Shown here: positions 38,401 to 45,193 of the stretch, piece by piece
Position numbering within the stretch: the stretch's first letter is position 1
Layout: each line of letters begins with the position of its first letter
Assembly (NCBI GenBank): GCA_013426755.1
Contig: AP019861.1
Span: forward strand, 889,638-953,637
Direction: 5' to 3'
DNA: 64,000 bases
Source: Spirochaetota bacterium
Lineage (GTDB): Bacteria; Spirochaetota; UBA12135; COTS27
Position numbers and translations under genes: made by a program
The notes under the pieces: model-generated
The model's input: only the letters and a program-made list of their open reading frames with translations
Database searches by the model: none
Told to the model about the DNA's origin: nothing

Positions 38401-38929
38401 TACTTGCGATTCTTGTCGTGGGAAACGTTATCGCAATGAAATTCTTGAAGTTTATCACAATGGTAAAAATATTCATGAAGTCCTTGAGTTGACTATTGCT
38501 GAGGCGAAAGAGTTTTTTTACAGTTATACGAAGATTGTTAGGAAACTGGACAGATTAATAGACGTTGGGTTAGGGTATTTGAAGTGTGGATTTGCAACCG
38601 CTAAACTTTCCAGTGGTGAGCGGCAGCGGCTTAAAATAGCGCGCGAACTTGCTTTTGAAGCGGCTGAGAGCAAGCTTTATATTCTTGATGAACCGACTAC
38701 GGGGTTACATTTTAAGGACATTCAGACGCTAATTTATGCTCTAGATGCGCTTGTTAAGAAGGGTGGAACGGTAATTGTCGTAGAGCACAATGTCGAATTT
38801 CTCCGCAGTGTTGATTACCTTATTGACTTAGGTCCTAAGGGCGGCAATGAGGGGGGCTATGTTGTTGCTGAGGGAACGGTTGCTGAGGTTAAAAAAACTA
38901 AAAAAGGCTATACCAGTAAATATCTTTAA
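32429..38929 (+). CDS. uvrA: Tandem UvrA-UvrA fusion (excinuclease ABC damage-recognition subunit)
   Basis: UvrA finds bulky DNA lesions and loads UvrB. Normal UvrA is about 940 residues; this one is 2166 and consists of two complete UvrA copies in one frame (about 1-1090 and 1110-2166), giving four ABC domains. Walker A motifs (GVSGSGKSS/T) are near residues 58, 717, 1140 and 1831. Copy 1 has both canonical signatures (LSGGEAQRI, near 566 and 950). It also has paired CxxC zinc sites (CRVCG...CQVCRG; CQHCEG...CEVCNG). Copy 2 has altered signatures (LAGGEVERI near 1663, LSSGERQRL near 2059) and at its first insertion site only one obvious CxxC (CAKC). Chlamydiae also carry double-length UvrA. 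The start is a TTG behind AGGA. Confidence 0.95.
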   Translation: MKSSNQSSTIKKKLNNHKKIKAGTEKSRPALVIKNAREHNLRSVSLEIPKNALCVVTGVSGSGKSSLAFDTILKEGQRRYVASLSSYARQFIQASDKADVDAIEGLSPTISIDQKSGGVNPRSTVGTITEIYDYLRLFYARIGVPHCPNGHGVIANETTDVVHRTLMRQCEGRTVLIMAPIVLDRKGEYRKEQEMFYKDGFLRMLINGKLQRIEEPVALARYEKHRLEVVIDRVDVASHHATRIIEAIKKASELAAGKISVLRYDKLDRNDNVSRVTYKEGKDYFLFNLKNTCRVCGVGVPELEPRLFSYNSLPHACQVCRGLGEQSAFDGRFFVADENEGISNGALHVINDRGNVLYANYGGDQIKAIYKYYGFALDTPWKELPVWFHNRLFYGYRDDEAAVVHSNTGKKKPLSALSPVKRRKLLKRKRRHSAVALETIQQKLDGNAIDDKIDFHIIEALDWVYDTYKIRPLEKYRRVDMCKSCDGSGLGEIARNVSFRGKAIYELNVQTVQVLHDYFTKLLKGGVSEVHEEIWKPVVREIHERLGLLLYIGLEYLTLNRKANTLSGGEAQRIRLASQIGSGLEGCLYILDEPSIGLHASDNQKLIQMLRKLRDKKNSLIVVEHDEETMLASDYLLELGPGAGIRGGAVTFSGGLKNLTAQQVKGVTLDYLVGKKYYTPPLRNDRFENWLKFEAINRFNLANLTVSFPLGHLTVITGVSGSGKSTLMNVMTRAIKDSLNHYKKQWRKKRQQPTTAYHKRAATKKDKASSLDEESTKQCPEERLAVYGQGSRDVKYITGLRAVENFLLIDQKPIGRTSRSNPATYTKAWDTVRDIFANQKSAKIRGYTKSHFSFNVPGGRCQHCEGSGVIEMDMQMFAPVEVVCEVCNGKRFHTGVLNIFYNEKNIYDVLEMSIEEAYQFFKVFKKLERILGILVNIGLGYMKVGQLSTTLSGGEAQRIKLAAELSKSATGTTVYFLDEPTTGLHFEDIKRLLSALYQLTKMGQTVVVIEHNMEVIQAAEYLLELGPGGGEAGGKLIVNGALTELLKKKTPTALAFQEYSDRQHKKKQGHYLKMKNFNTLLKKMPATSTVNQLPSPVRKDTVRKINALANENQIIVEDLKTNNLKNVSFTIPKYQVTVVTGVSGSGKSSIALESIFLEGQRKYLESLSTYARRFLGRIGRVNAERMDNLSPTICIDRKRVARSPRSIIATHTEIYDYLRVLYGNIGRPHCLKCDLPLTQYTPAQVVQNITKEYTGATLLFLAPLWLEEFTKRSRASTSSQGIYTPASDFTCFIETKDKLNSYLELILERGYLRMVIDGQLVRIGSDVKGTDRTELVEKMKQAHHIFLVIDRFKIREQDFARILEATERSYKLSNGLLRIEVVTSSQSKEPTRAQQVVNSHSTAKKNDSISKKASAYQYYTRFLSCMDDFIVMKDVPTARDFSFNYHLGACAKCSGLGFSRSAALTNIILNENGVIFKAGSTRKQKLTSAWVSDLDNWINSDDIEAVKLRNEGGHWTPSLQKLTWRELFLPEYRAEHDLFFYGKGRWRGFYAFLELITVDRSKHYRTLRNVLLSTIRMTTCTACGGGRLNAGLLRVRVAGHSIYDVTRYSVTDAYMWSSQLLKRLSGREKEIVKEISKEITFRLKQMLDLGLGYLTLNRRMATLAGGEVERIRLSTQMGSRLSDVIYVLDEPSVGLHEYENHLLVKIIKRLKQLGNTVVIVEHSAGVIEQADYIIDVGPAAGEHGGTLTYVGRNDKRAAGFDKCSFYPYLYTKNQGLRKLIYNRNCNVSERNLEQKTLLKTGGYLQLTHVRRHNLKDFTVRVPLCAITGISGVSGSGKSSLIEWIQERFSVSPADSNEEALHFHNKEQAANIGFIQAIKKDVATQPSYSSKRKKNATKSSPLTMEVKAFKMPKECIMVDQSAITTSKRLIVASTMDFLSDIREVFYKTRLARERGYTMGHFSFNVARKGGCERCHGLGEEEIEMHFLSDISITCDSCRGKRYRNEILEVYHNGKNIHEVLELTIAEAKEFFYSYTKIVRKLDRLIDVGLGYLKCGFATAKLSSGERQRLKIARELAFEAAESKLYILDEPTTGLHFKDIQTLIYALDALVKKGGTVIVVEHNVEFLRSVDYLIDLGPKGGNEGGYVVAEGTVAEVKKTKKGYTSKYL

Positions 38930-39034
38930 AAATCCTGTTCTTACTAAAAATTGTCTTTATATGTAGGGAAGTGCCGTTTTTACTAGAAATTGCTCTTATT
39001 GGGGTATTTTTTGTTTTTCGGGGTATATTTGTCT

Positions 39035-39874
39035 TTAAAGTAGAGAACTCATGGCTAGGTCGTGTTCATAACGTTTGATCCTTTTTTTAGCGATGTCGAT
39101 ATAGGCTTTTGATATGTCAATGCAGAGAAATTGACGGTCGAGAAGTTTAGCCATTTTACCTGTTGTTCCACTGCCACACATTGGGTCGAAGACTAAGGCA
39201 TTTTTATTTGTCCACGATAGAATATGATCGTAGGCTAGTTTTTCTGGGAATACTGCTGGGTGCAGGAAGGCTTCTCGGTCGGTAGTTGTTCCGCCTAAGC
39301 CAACGGCGTATTGCCAGATATTTGTTTTTGTTTTTTCTTTGTTTAAGGTGGCTTTAGTCTTACGGTTTATCCCGTCTGCTTTTTTGTTATAAACGACCAT
39401 TTCTTCACCAGAACGGATAGTTTTTTGTTTGATCGGGTTAAAAACGGCAGGTTTGCCTTTGCAGAGCACGAACATAAATTCATAACAATTGGTATAAGCA
39501 TTGCTTCGCATAAAAGGTGTATTTTTCTTTTGATAAATCATGACGTCGTGCATATTAAAGCCAATGTCACGAAAATACAAACCTTGTTTGAAACTGGTAA
39601 GTGTCCTGCCGCCGGTTATTTTATCGCCAACGACCCAGACGACAATTCCATTTGGCTTGGTTATCCGGTATAATTGGTCTGCAATAGCCTCAAAATCAAA
39701 TTTGTATCCATCGTAGTTGCGTAAGTTATCATAAGGAGGAGAGGTGACGGTTAGGTCTACGGTACAAGGACGCATGCCTTGCATAAATTTAACGCAATCA
39801 CTCACATAAAAACCGCGTTTTTCATCATTGGCTAGAGAGGTTTTTGCGTTGCGTTTTACGGTGCGGGTTGCCAT
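39035..39874 (-). CDS. DNA methyltransferase, SPPY type (probable N4-cytosine or beta-class)
   Basis: A 279-residue SAM-dependent DNA methyltransferase. The catalytic motif IV is TSPPY (residues 44-48) and the SAM motif I is FDPMCGSGTTGKMA (about 229-242). Motif IV before motif I makes it a beta-class enzyme. SPPY is usual for N4-cytosine enzymes, but some N6-adenine enzymes also have it. The rest (ITKPNGIVVWVVGD, NAYTNCYEFMFVLCKG) fits the family. No restriction endonuclease gene is adjacent: the neighbours are uvrA and gabD. It may be an orphan regulatory methyltransferase. The target sequence cannot be read from the protein. Confidence 0.87.
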   Translation of the reverse strand: MATRTVKRNAKTSLANDEKRGFYVSDCVKFMQGMRPCTVDLTVTSPPYDNLRNYDGYKFDFEAIADQLYRITKPNGIVVWVVGDKITGGRTLTSFKQGLYFRDIGFNMHDVMIYQKKNTPFMRSNAYTNCYEFMFVLCKGKPAVFNPIKQKTIRSGEEMVVYNKKADGINRKTKATLNKEKTKTNIWQYAVGLGGTTTDREAFLHPAVFPEKLAYDHILSWTNKNALVFDPMCGSGTTGKMAKLLDRQFLCIDISKAYIDIAKKRIKRYEHDLAMSSLL

Positions 39875-40049
39875 AGATGATTTATGCTGCTTTTATGATT
39901 TATGCTGCTTTTTTTGTAGGCTTGCCAGTGGATATAAAATCTTTGATAGTTTTTGATGTTTTTAGTGTTTTGAATTACTGGGTAACACGAGGTAACATAA
40001 TTAAGAGAGTAGTGTATTTAGGTGTATTTGGGTCTGGTGAGGTGTTTGT

Positions 40050-41540
40050 TTAGGTGTCAATGCCGCCCATAAGTAGGTATTTCGTATAGAGGTATTCTTG
40101 AATGCCTTCTGTAGCGCCTTCGCGGCCCATACCGGATTCTTTGATACCGCCAAATGGAGCGGTTTCGTAGCTAATAATACCTTCATTGATCCCAATAATG
40201 CCCGCTTCAATGCTCTCAGCGACACGCCACACACGACCGACGTCGCGTGAATAGAAATAAGCGGCTAATCCATAAGGTGTATTATTCGCAGTAGCAATAA
40301 CCTCAGCTTCTGTTTGGAAAGGAATAATGCCGCCCACTGGACCAAAGGTTTCTTCAGTATTTAAGAGTGCGTCGGGGGAAACGTTACTTAGTACGGTAGG
40401 TGCGTAGAAGTTCTTACCCAAATGAGCAAGGGGTTTTCCACCCGTAGTGATTTGTGCGCCATGTGCGGTTGCATCGGAGACATGGTGCTGTACTTTTGTA
40501 AAAGCAGCGTCATTGATAAGAGGTCCGATCTGTGCGTCTGGTGTAAATCCATCAGCGACTTTAAATTGGCTCACCGCAGCGGTGAGTTTCTCAATGAAAT
40601 CTTTATAAAGCTTTTTATGGACAAATATACGATTGGCACAGACACATGTCTGTCCGCTGTTACGGTATTTGCAGATAAGAGCACCTGCGACAGCTTTGTC
40701 TAGATCGGCGTCTTCAAACACAATAAATGGCGCATTTCCGCCTAATTCTAGCGATAATTTTTTAAGTGTGGTAGCGGATTGTTCCATTAATATTTTACCA
40801 ACGCGCGTAGACCCTGTGAGTGATATTTTTTTTACGATTGGATTTGTGCAGGCTTCTTTACCGATGGCTACGGCGTCGCCTGTAAGTAATTGAATGACGC
40901 CTGCTAAGCCATTTGCCTTAGAAAAGCCTGCTTGTTCAGCGAGTTTGATAAGAGCGATAGCGGTATAAGGTGTGAATTCAGAACATTTGACGATCATGGG
41001 ACATCCTGCTGCAAGCGCTGGAGCGAGTTTTCGTGTGACCATGGCTGCGGGGAAATTCCACGGTGTAATAGCGAATGTGACACCGATAGGTTGTTGGATG
41101 ACCATAATTCGTGTGCCGTGTTTTTGGTGTGGAACATGGCGTCCATAAATACGACGTCCTTCTTCTGCAAACCATCTGATAAAGCTGGCGGCGTAAGCGA
41201 TTTCGCCTTTGGCTTCGGCGAGTGGTTTTCCATTTTCACTGGTTAAAATAGCAGCTAGATCGCTTTCATTGGCTAGAATAAGCCGATACCAATTCATGAG
41301 CATATTGGCGCGTTCTAAAGCGGTGTGTCCTTTCCAGTGTGGAAGTACTTTGCTAGCAGATTCAATGGCTAGTTTGGTTTCTCTCTGGTCCATCCATGGA
41401 ATGCTACCTATAAGTTTTTGTGTGGCTGGATTGTGCACTGGCTGGGTCTTTTTAGAATGCGCTTCAACCCATTCTCCAGCAATAAATCCATGTTCGGATA
41501 GCAATTCAGTATTTTTTATGGTTACAGGGTAGGTCGTCAT
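40050..41540 (-). CDS. gabD: Succinate-semialdehyde dehydrogenase (NADP+)
   Basis: Oxidises succinate semialdehyde to succinate. The 496-residue aldehyde dehydrogenase has GVTFAITPWNFPAAMVTRKLAPALAAGC (cofactor binding), SLTGSTRVGKILM, the general base in LSLELGGNAPFIVF, and the catalytic Cys in NSGQTCVCANRI. EEGRRIYGRHVP and the ending GIKESGMGREG are characteristic of the GabD branch. The gene stands alone on the minus strand, with repeats upstream (41541-43058). No GABA transaminase is visible in the window. Confidence 0.92.
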   Translation of the reverse strand: MTTYPVTIKNTELLSEHGFIAGEWVEAHSKKTQPVHNPATQKLIGSIPWMDQRETKLAIESASKVLPHWKGHTALERANMLMNWYRLILANESDLAAILTSENGKPLAEAKGEIAYAASFIRWFAEEGRRIYGRHVPHQKHGTRIMVIQQPIGVTFAITPWNFPAAMVTRKLAPALAAGCPMIVKCSEFTPYTAIALIKLAEQAGFSKANGLAGVIQLLTGDAVAIGKEACTNPIVKKISLTGSTRVGKILMEQSATTLKKLSLELGGNAPFIVFEDADLDKAVAGALICKYRNSGQTCVCANRIFVHKKLYKDFIEKLTAAVSQFKVADGFTPDAQIGPLINDAAFTKVQHHVSDATAHGAQITTGGKPLAHLGKNFYAPTVLSNVSPDALLNTEETFGPVGGIIPFQTEAEVIATANNTPYGLAAYFYSRDVGRVWRVAESIEAGIIGINEGIISYETAPFGGIKESGMGREGATEGIQEYLYTKYLLMGGIDT

Positions 41541-41604
41541 TGGTGTCGTGGGGCTTCTATTTTTTAGATGATTGTTTGCTAGAGTTTTTAAGAAATTTGA
41601 ATAA

Positions 41605-41685
41605 AAAATGTTATTTATAGTCCAATTTACAGTTCAATTTATAGCTCAATTTACAGTTCAATTTATAGAACAATTGACTGAGCCG
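41605..41685. repeat. Short tandem repeat of CAATTTA(C/T)AG(T/C)T
   Basis: About five units of (T)CAATTTATAG(T/C)(C/T) and TCAATTTACAGTT alternate (period about 14-15 bp, paired as about 29 bp). It lies just upstream of gabD, on whose strand it would be part of the leader or promoter region. I see no known binding site. Confidence 0.75.
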
Positions 41686-41784
41686 ATGTATGGCTAGGAC
41701 AATCACAATCGTTAGCAATCTATAAGATTATATTCTTAAAAGTACTGTTTTTAATAGGATTATTGGGTTTGCTCGATGATCTAA

Positions 41785-42297
41785 ATGGCTTCTCTGTCAA
41801 GATTCAATGCTTCCCCATCGAGATTGGGTGATTCTCAATCGAGATTCAATGCCTCCCCATCAAAATTCAATGTCTCTCCATTGAGATTGAGTGATTCTTA
41901 ATCGAGACTGAGCACTTCTCCATTAAAATTCAATGTCTCTCCATTGAGATTGAGTGATTCTTAATCGAGATTGAGTACTTCTCCATTAAAATTCAATGCC
42001 TCTCCATTGAGATTGAGTGATTCTTAATCGAGATTGAGTACTTCTCCATTAAAATTCAATGTCTCTCCATCGAGATTGAGTGATTCTTAATCGAGACTGA
42101 GCACTTCTCCATTAAAATTCAATGTCTCTCCATTGAGATTGAGTGATTCTTAATCGAGATTGAGTACTTCTCCACTAAAATTTAATGCCTCTCCATTGAG
42201 ATTGAGTGATTCTTAATCGAGATTGAGCACTTCCCCATCAAAATTCAATGTCTCTCCATCGAGATTGAGAGATTCTCAATCTAGCTCTGATGATTGA
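41785..42297 (+). repeat. 63-bp tandem array made of 21-bp subunits; ghost heptapeptide-repeat ORF
   Basis: GATTCT(T/C)AATCGAGA recurs at 41830, 41893, 41956, 42019, 42082, 42145, 42208 and 42271, an exact 63-bp period. Each unit divides into three related 21-bp parts (seven codons). On the plus strand a single frame from ATG 41785 to TGA 42297 reads heptads such as SRFNASP, SKFNVSP and SRLSDSQ. It is interrupted only by TAA in the six inner copies (at 41899, 41962, 42025, 42088, 42151 and 42214), where the two outer copies keep CAA. The first open part is 38 codons. GATTGAG and CTCAATC within units can also form hairpins. Whether it was ever coding is uncertain. Confidence 0.85.
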
Positions 42298-42392
42298 TTA
42301 TGGCTAGGTGTGGGCATAGAAGAAATAAAATGAATAAATCAAGGAAATTTTACGAATTATACTAAAATTTTTAAGCTATTATCGTACATAGG

Positions 42393-42500
42393 AGGTCTGT
42401 TAAAGATTAGGGTCTGTTAAGGATTGGGGTCTATTAAGGATTGGGGTCTGTTAAGAATTAGGGGCTATTTTAAGAATTAGGGTCTGTTTTAAGGATTATA
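42393..42500. repeat. 17-bp tandem repeat GGTCTGTTAAGGATTGG
   Basis: GGTCT(G/A)TTAA(A/G)(G/A)ATT(A/G)G recurs at 42394, 42411, 42428 and 42445, then continues in a stretched form (TTTTAAGAATTAGG). It follows the 63-bp array and precedes two hairpins. No gene is visible. Confidence 0.8.
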
Positions 42501-42503
42501 TTG

Positions 42504-42523
42504 CAATTGCTGTGGAGCAATTG
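42504..42523. other. Perfect 8-bp hairpin without U-tract
   Basis: CAATTGCT (42504-42511), loop GTGG, AGCAATTG (42516-42523). No T-run follows on either strand within a few bases, so it is not a standard terminator. It may be an RNA structure or a protein-binding palindrome. Confidence 0.55.
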
Positions 42524-42540
42524 TGGTGTGTTTATTGAAA

Positions 42541-42570
42541 AATTCTCCTACCTGAGAGAATTTTTTTTAA
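42541..42570 (+). terminator. Intrinsic terminator, plus strand
   Basis: AATTCTC (42541-42547) pairs with GAGAATT (within 42556-42562) across an 8-nt loop and is followed by a run of eight Ts. There is no annotated plus-strand gene upstream except the 63-bp repeat array, so this may terminate a transcript of that array. Confidence 0.65.
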
Positions 42571-42654
42571 AAATTCTCCCATCAAGGGAATAAGCTATTG
42601 AAATTTATTCGTTGCGAATGAGCTATTGAAACTTATTTGTTAGAATTCAATTTT

Positions 42655-42738
42655 TATGCGTATTATTATGCGTACTATTTTATTATGCGTGCTATTATGT
42701 GTGCCATTATGCGTACTGTTATGCGTATTACTGTCATG
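42655..42738. repeat. Short ATTATGCGTACT-type repeats
   Basis: About seven diverged copies of (T)ATTATGCGTA(C/T)T with 11-15 bp spacing. They create a chance open frame rich in Tyr, Met, Arg and Ile. They lie about 320 bp upstream of flaB. Confidence 0.7.
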
Positions 42739-43058
42739 TCTAAGAGGCGAATAACCACGAATTCGGTAAATTTAAAGACAATTTGTGAATTTTTCTTGGT
42801 CTATTTGTGCAGGGTTTTAGTGCTTATTTGAAAATGATAGTGTGAGAAAAAGAAAATAAGCTGTTTTTTGAGGGTAATTGTGTGTGAAAATTGAAAGTCT
42901 GGATCTTTAAAGCATAAATTTCTCCCTAGGAGTTGTATTATATGTTATAATTTCTGATGAAGGAAGAATACCTTCTTCTCCACATCGAATATCGGAGTCG
43001 GAGTGTGTAAACTTTAAAAAATATTTAATTATTATTTAATTAAGCTGGAGAACGCTAA

Positions 43059-43901
43059 ATGAAAATTAATCACAATATCTCTGCTGTGAACTCAACAAGA
43101 GTACTCAATGCACGTAACCTTACGATAAGAACTGGGTTTGAGCGTGTTTCTTCTGGAGAACGCATTAATAGATCGGGAGATGATCCTGCGTCTTTTGCGG
43201 TTTCAGAAAAGCTAAGAACACAGATCAGTTCGCTTGTTTCGGCAGGAAAAAACACAAACGATGCTATATCGTTTATTCAAACGACCGAAGGGTACCTGCG
43301 CGAATCGCAAAACCTTTTGACGCGCATCAAAGAACTTGCCATTCAGGCGGGTAATGGGATTTATTCGAGCTCAGATCGATTACATGTCCAGAAAGAAGTC
43401 AGTCAATTGGTTTCAGAGATCAATCGGATTTCATCTTTTGCTGAGTTTAATGGGCAGAAAATCCTCGATGGACGGTTTGCACGCGGGAGTGCTGAAAGTG
43501 TTCCACTCGCATCCTTATATTTCCACGTAGGACCTGATGTTGATCAGAGTATTCGCGCATTTATATCAACATTCAATTCAACCGCATTGGGTCTAGAAAA
43601 TATCAGTATTTCTTCACCTGCTAAGGCGAATCAGGCTATTGCGACCATTGATGAGGCGCTTTCGCGTGTCAATGACCAGCGCACCGACCTCGGCGCCTAT
43701 CAAAATAGGCTTGGTTCTGTGCTCAGCACGACTAATGTTACGGTTGAGAATTTTATTGATGCAGAAAGCAAAATTCGTGACGCAGATATCGCTCAAGAAA
43801 TTACTGATCTTGCCAGAGACCTTCTTGTCAATCAAGCCAATATTGCAATGCTCGCTCAAGCAAATACAAATGCCCAGAGTATCCTGCGCCTAGTTGGATA
43901 G
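43059..43901 (+). CDS. flaB: Flagellin, FlaB type (periplasmic flagellar filament)
   Basis: The core protein of the spirochaetal periplasmic flagellum. The 280-residue chain begins MKINHNISAVNSTRVLNA, with a D0/D1 helix (ERVSSGERINRSGDDPASFAVSEKLRTQI), SFIQTTEGYLRESQNLLTRIKELAIQAGNGIYSSSDR and INRISSFAEFNGQKILDGRFARG. It has no outer D2/D3 domains. The C-terminus (DLGAYQNRLGSVL, ESKIRDADIAQEIT, NIAMLAQANTNAQSILRL) mirrors the N-terminal helix. Both the short middle (ASLYFHVGPDVDQ) and the length match spirochaete FlaB. A GGAG Shine-Dalgarno lies about 10 bp before ATG. I found no convincing sigma28 box; TATAAT at 42946 lacks a good -35. No other flagellar gene is near. Confidence 0.94.
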   Translation: MKINHNISAVNSTRVLNARNLTIRTGFERVSSGERINRSGDDPASFAVSEKLRTQISSLVSAGKNTNDAISFIQTTEGYLRESQNLLTRIKELAIQAGNGIYSSSDRLHVQKEVSQLVSEINRISSFAEFNGQKILDGRFARGSAESVPLASLYFHVGPDVDQSIRAFISTFNSTALGLENISISSPAKANQAIATIDEALSRVNDQRTDLGAYQNRLGSVLSTTNVTVENFIDAESKIRDADIAQEITDLARDLLVNQANIAMLAQANTNAQSILRLVG

Positions 43902-44595
43902 GAATATTCCTAGTCTTTGAAGTGTAATTTCTTCTACTTTCTTCTTTTTAACTCTTTGTGTAGGCAAATTCCTAGTTTAACAGGGACTTATATCGTTGTT
44001 TAGGTGTTTTGTCTGCATAAAGAGGGAAGGAAAGTATTGTTTCTATAAATTACTCTTCTTATGTGGGGTTATTGCTATTCTTCCTTAAAAATCCATGTCT
44101 AATGTCCATTGAGTCATTCTAAAGCAGGGTTCTGGAGAGGGACTCTAAAAAGGCGGGTTCTGAACTTCATCTAAAAAAGTTGTTCTGGTCACGTGCGTGG
44201 CTAATATTGTGATTTCTAAGTGTGATAGGAGGGATTCTAAAAAGGGGATAAGGAGGAGCTCTGAAGTTCATCTAAAAAAGCTGTTCCTGTCGTGTGGATG
44301 GCTGAGAGTATGATCTTTTGGAATGTGATTTTACTGCAATTGGAATCATCGGTATCAATAGTCGTTTATCCATATCAATAGTCGTTTACAGGTATGAATT
44401 GTGTAGTTTACAGGTATGAATGGCATCAAAAGTAGCCTAGGAGTATGAATGATGTCAAAAATAGCTTGTGGGTGTGAATTTATTGCAATTAAAATCATTG
44501 CAGTACAAGGATAGTTGACTTTTTAGTTATAAAGAGTTATATTATAAATATAGCTTATAAGCAGCTTCGATAAATTCTGATATAAATGCTTATAT
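43902..44595. repeat. Degenerate duplications downstream of flaB
   Basis: About 690 bp with no supported gene. Two diverged copies of a segment (about 44143-44215 and 44236-44315) share TCTAAAAAGG, TCTGAA(C/G)TTCATCTAAAAAAG(T/C)TGTTC and GGATGGCT/CGTGGCT. A third family, (CA)TATCAATAGTCGTTTA and TTTACAGGTATGAAT, repeats at 44350-44420. The TAGGAATATTCCTA palindrome at 43899-43912 includes the flaB stop. Confidence 0.6.
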
Positions 44596-44898
44596 TCAAT
44601 GTGTTTCTATGATTTTAGTTAGCGATTGTAATTTTGTTATAAAGCCTTCAAGTTGTTTGTTACTAAAATGCTGCTTGCGAGCGGTCGATATGATTTTATA
44701 GTCTAAATTACAGCCTAAATCGGTAAGAGTTAGTGTATAATAGATAATGATACGGCATGGAGAATACGATATATAAGGTATGATTTTGGTATTTTTTGTG
44801 TTCCTGCACTTTTTGTATTTATCTGCTGTTGCAATAATCAATAATAAATCATCATGATAAACAAGAGTACCGTAAAATAAGGGTATTGTAACCCTCAA
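44596..44898 (-). CDS. Hypothetical protein, 100 residues, weak support
   Basis: A TTG-started frame of 100 residues. It has a hydrophobic strand near the N-terminus (LFYGTLVYHDDLLLIIATA), a middle with IIPYISYSPCRIIIYYTLTLTDLG, and an amphipathic C-terminal helix (NKQLEGFITKLQSLTKII). No family is recognised. It is not made of repeats, unlike the surrounding sequence, and its composition looks protein-like, which is the reason to list it. There is no clear Shine-Dalgarno sequence. It lies between flaB and ftsH on the opposite strand. Confidence 0.35.
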   Translation of the reverse strand: MRVTIPLFYGTLVYHDDLLLIIATADKYKKCRNTKNTKIIPYISYSPCRIIIYYTLTLTDLGCNLDYKIISTARKQHFSNKQLEGFITKLQSLTKIIETH

Positions 44899-44944
44899 TT
44901 ACAATAAATCGTTATAATAACAAATCATTACTCAATATCACTTA

Positions 44945-45115
44945 TCAATACCATTCAATACCATTCAATACCACTAATCACTAGCACCAGCAATCGTCAT
45001 AACAGTAAATTACCATTCAATACCACTAATCACTAGCACCAGCAATCGTCATAACAATAAATTACCTTAAATACCACTAATCACTAGCAGAGCAATTGTT
45101 ATAACAATAAATCAT
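44945..45115. repeat. 51/52-bp tandem repeat upstream of ftsH
   Basis: ACCACTAATCACTAGCACCAGCAATCGTCATAACA begins near 44970 and 45022, with a diverged third copy near 45073 (period 52 then 51). A short ATACCATTCA repeat precedes the array and a partial CATCAGCACCAGCATTC follows. The array ends about 80 bp before the ftsH start, so it may lie in or just before the ftsH promoter region. Confidence 0.85.
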
Positions 45116-45193
45116 CACCTAATACCATCAGCACCAGCATTCCACAACGAACCTGTTATTAAAAATTTATTAAGAGTAGTCAAAGTAGGTTTA

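Noticed and set aside
41785-42297. CRISPR array
   Set aside because: The 63-bp units are contiguous and nearly identical throughout; there are no unique spacers and no cas genes in the window. The same holds for the 46/47-bp and 20-bp arrays at 60266 and 61340.
42637-42831. 64-residue plus-strand ORF upstream of flaB
   Set aside because: It is generated by the ATTATGCGTACT repeats (Tyr/Ile/Met/Arg runs) and has no Shine-Dalgarno sequence or protein-like composition.
43899-43912. flaB terminator
   Set aside because: TAGGAATATTCCTA is a perfect palindrome at the stop codon but has no loop and no adjacent T-run, so it is not a plausible intrinsic terminator.
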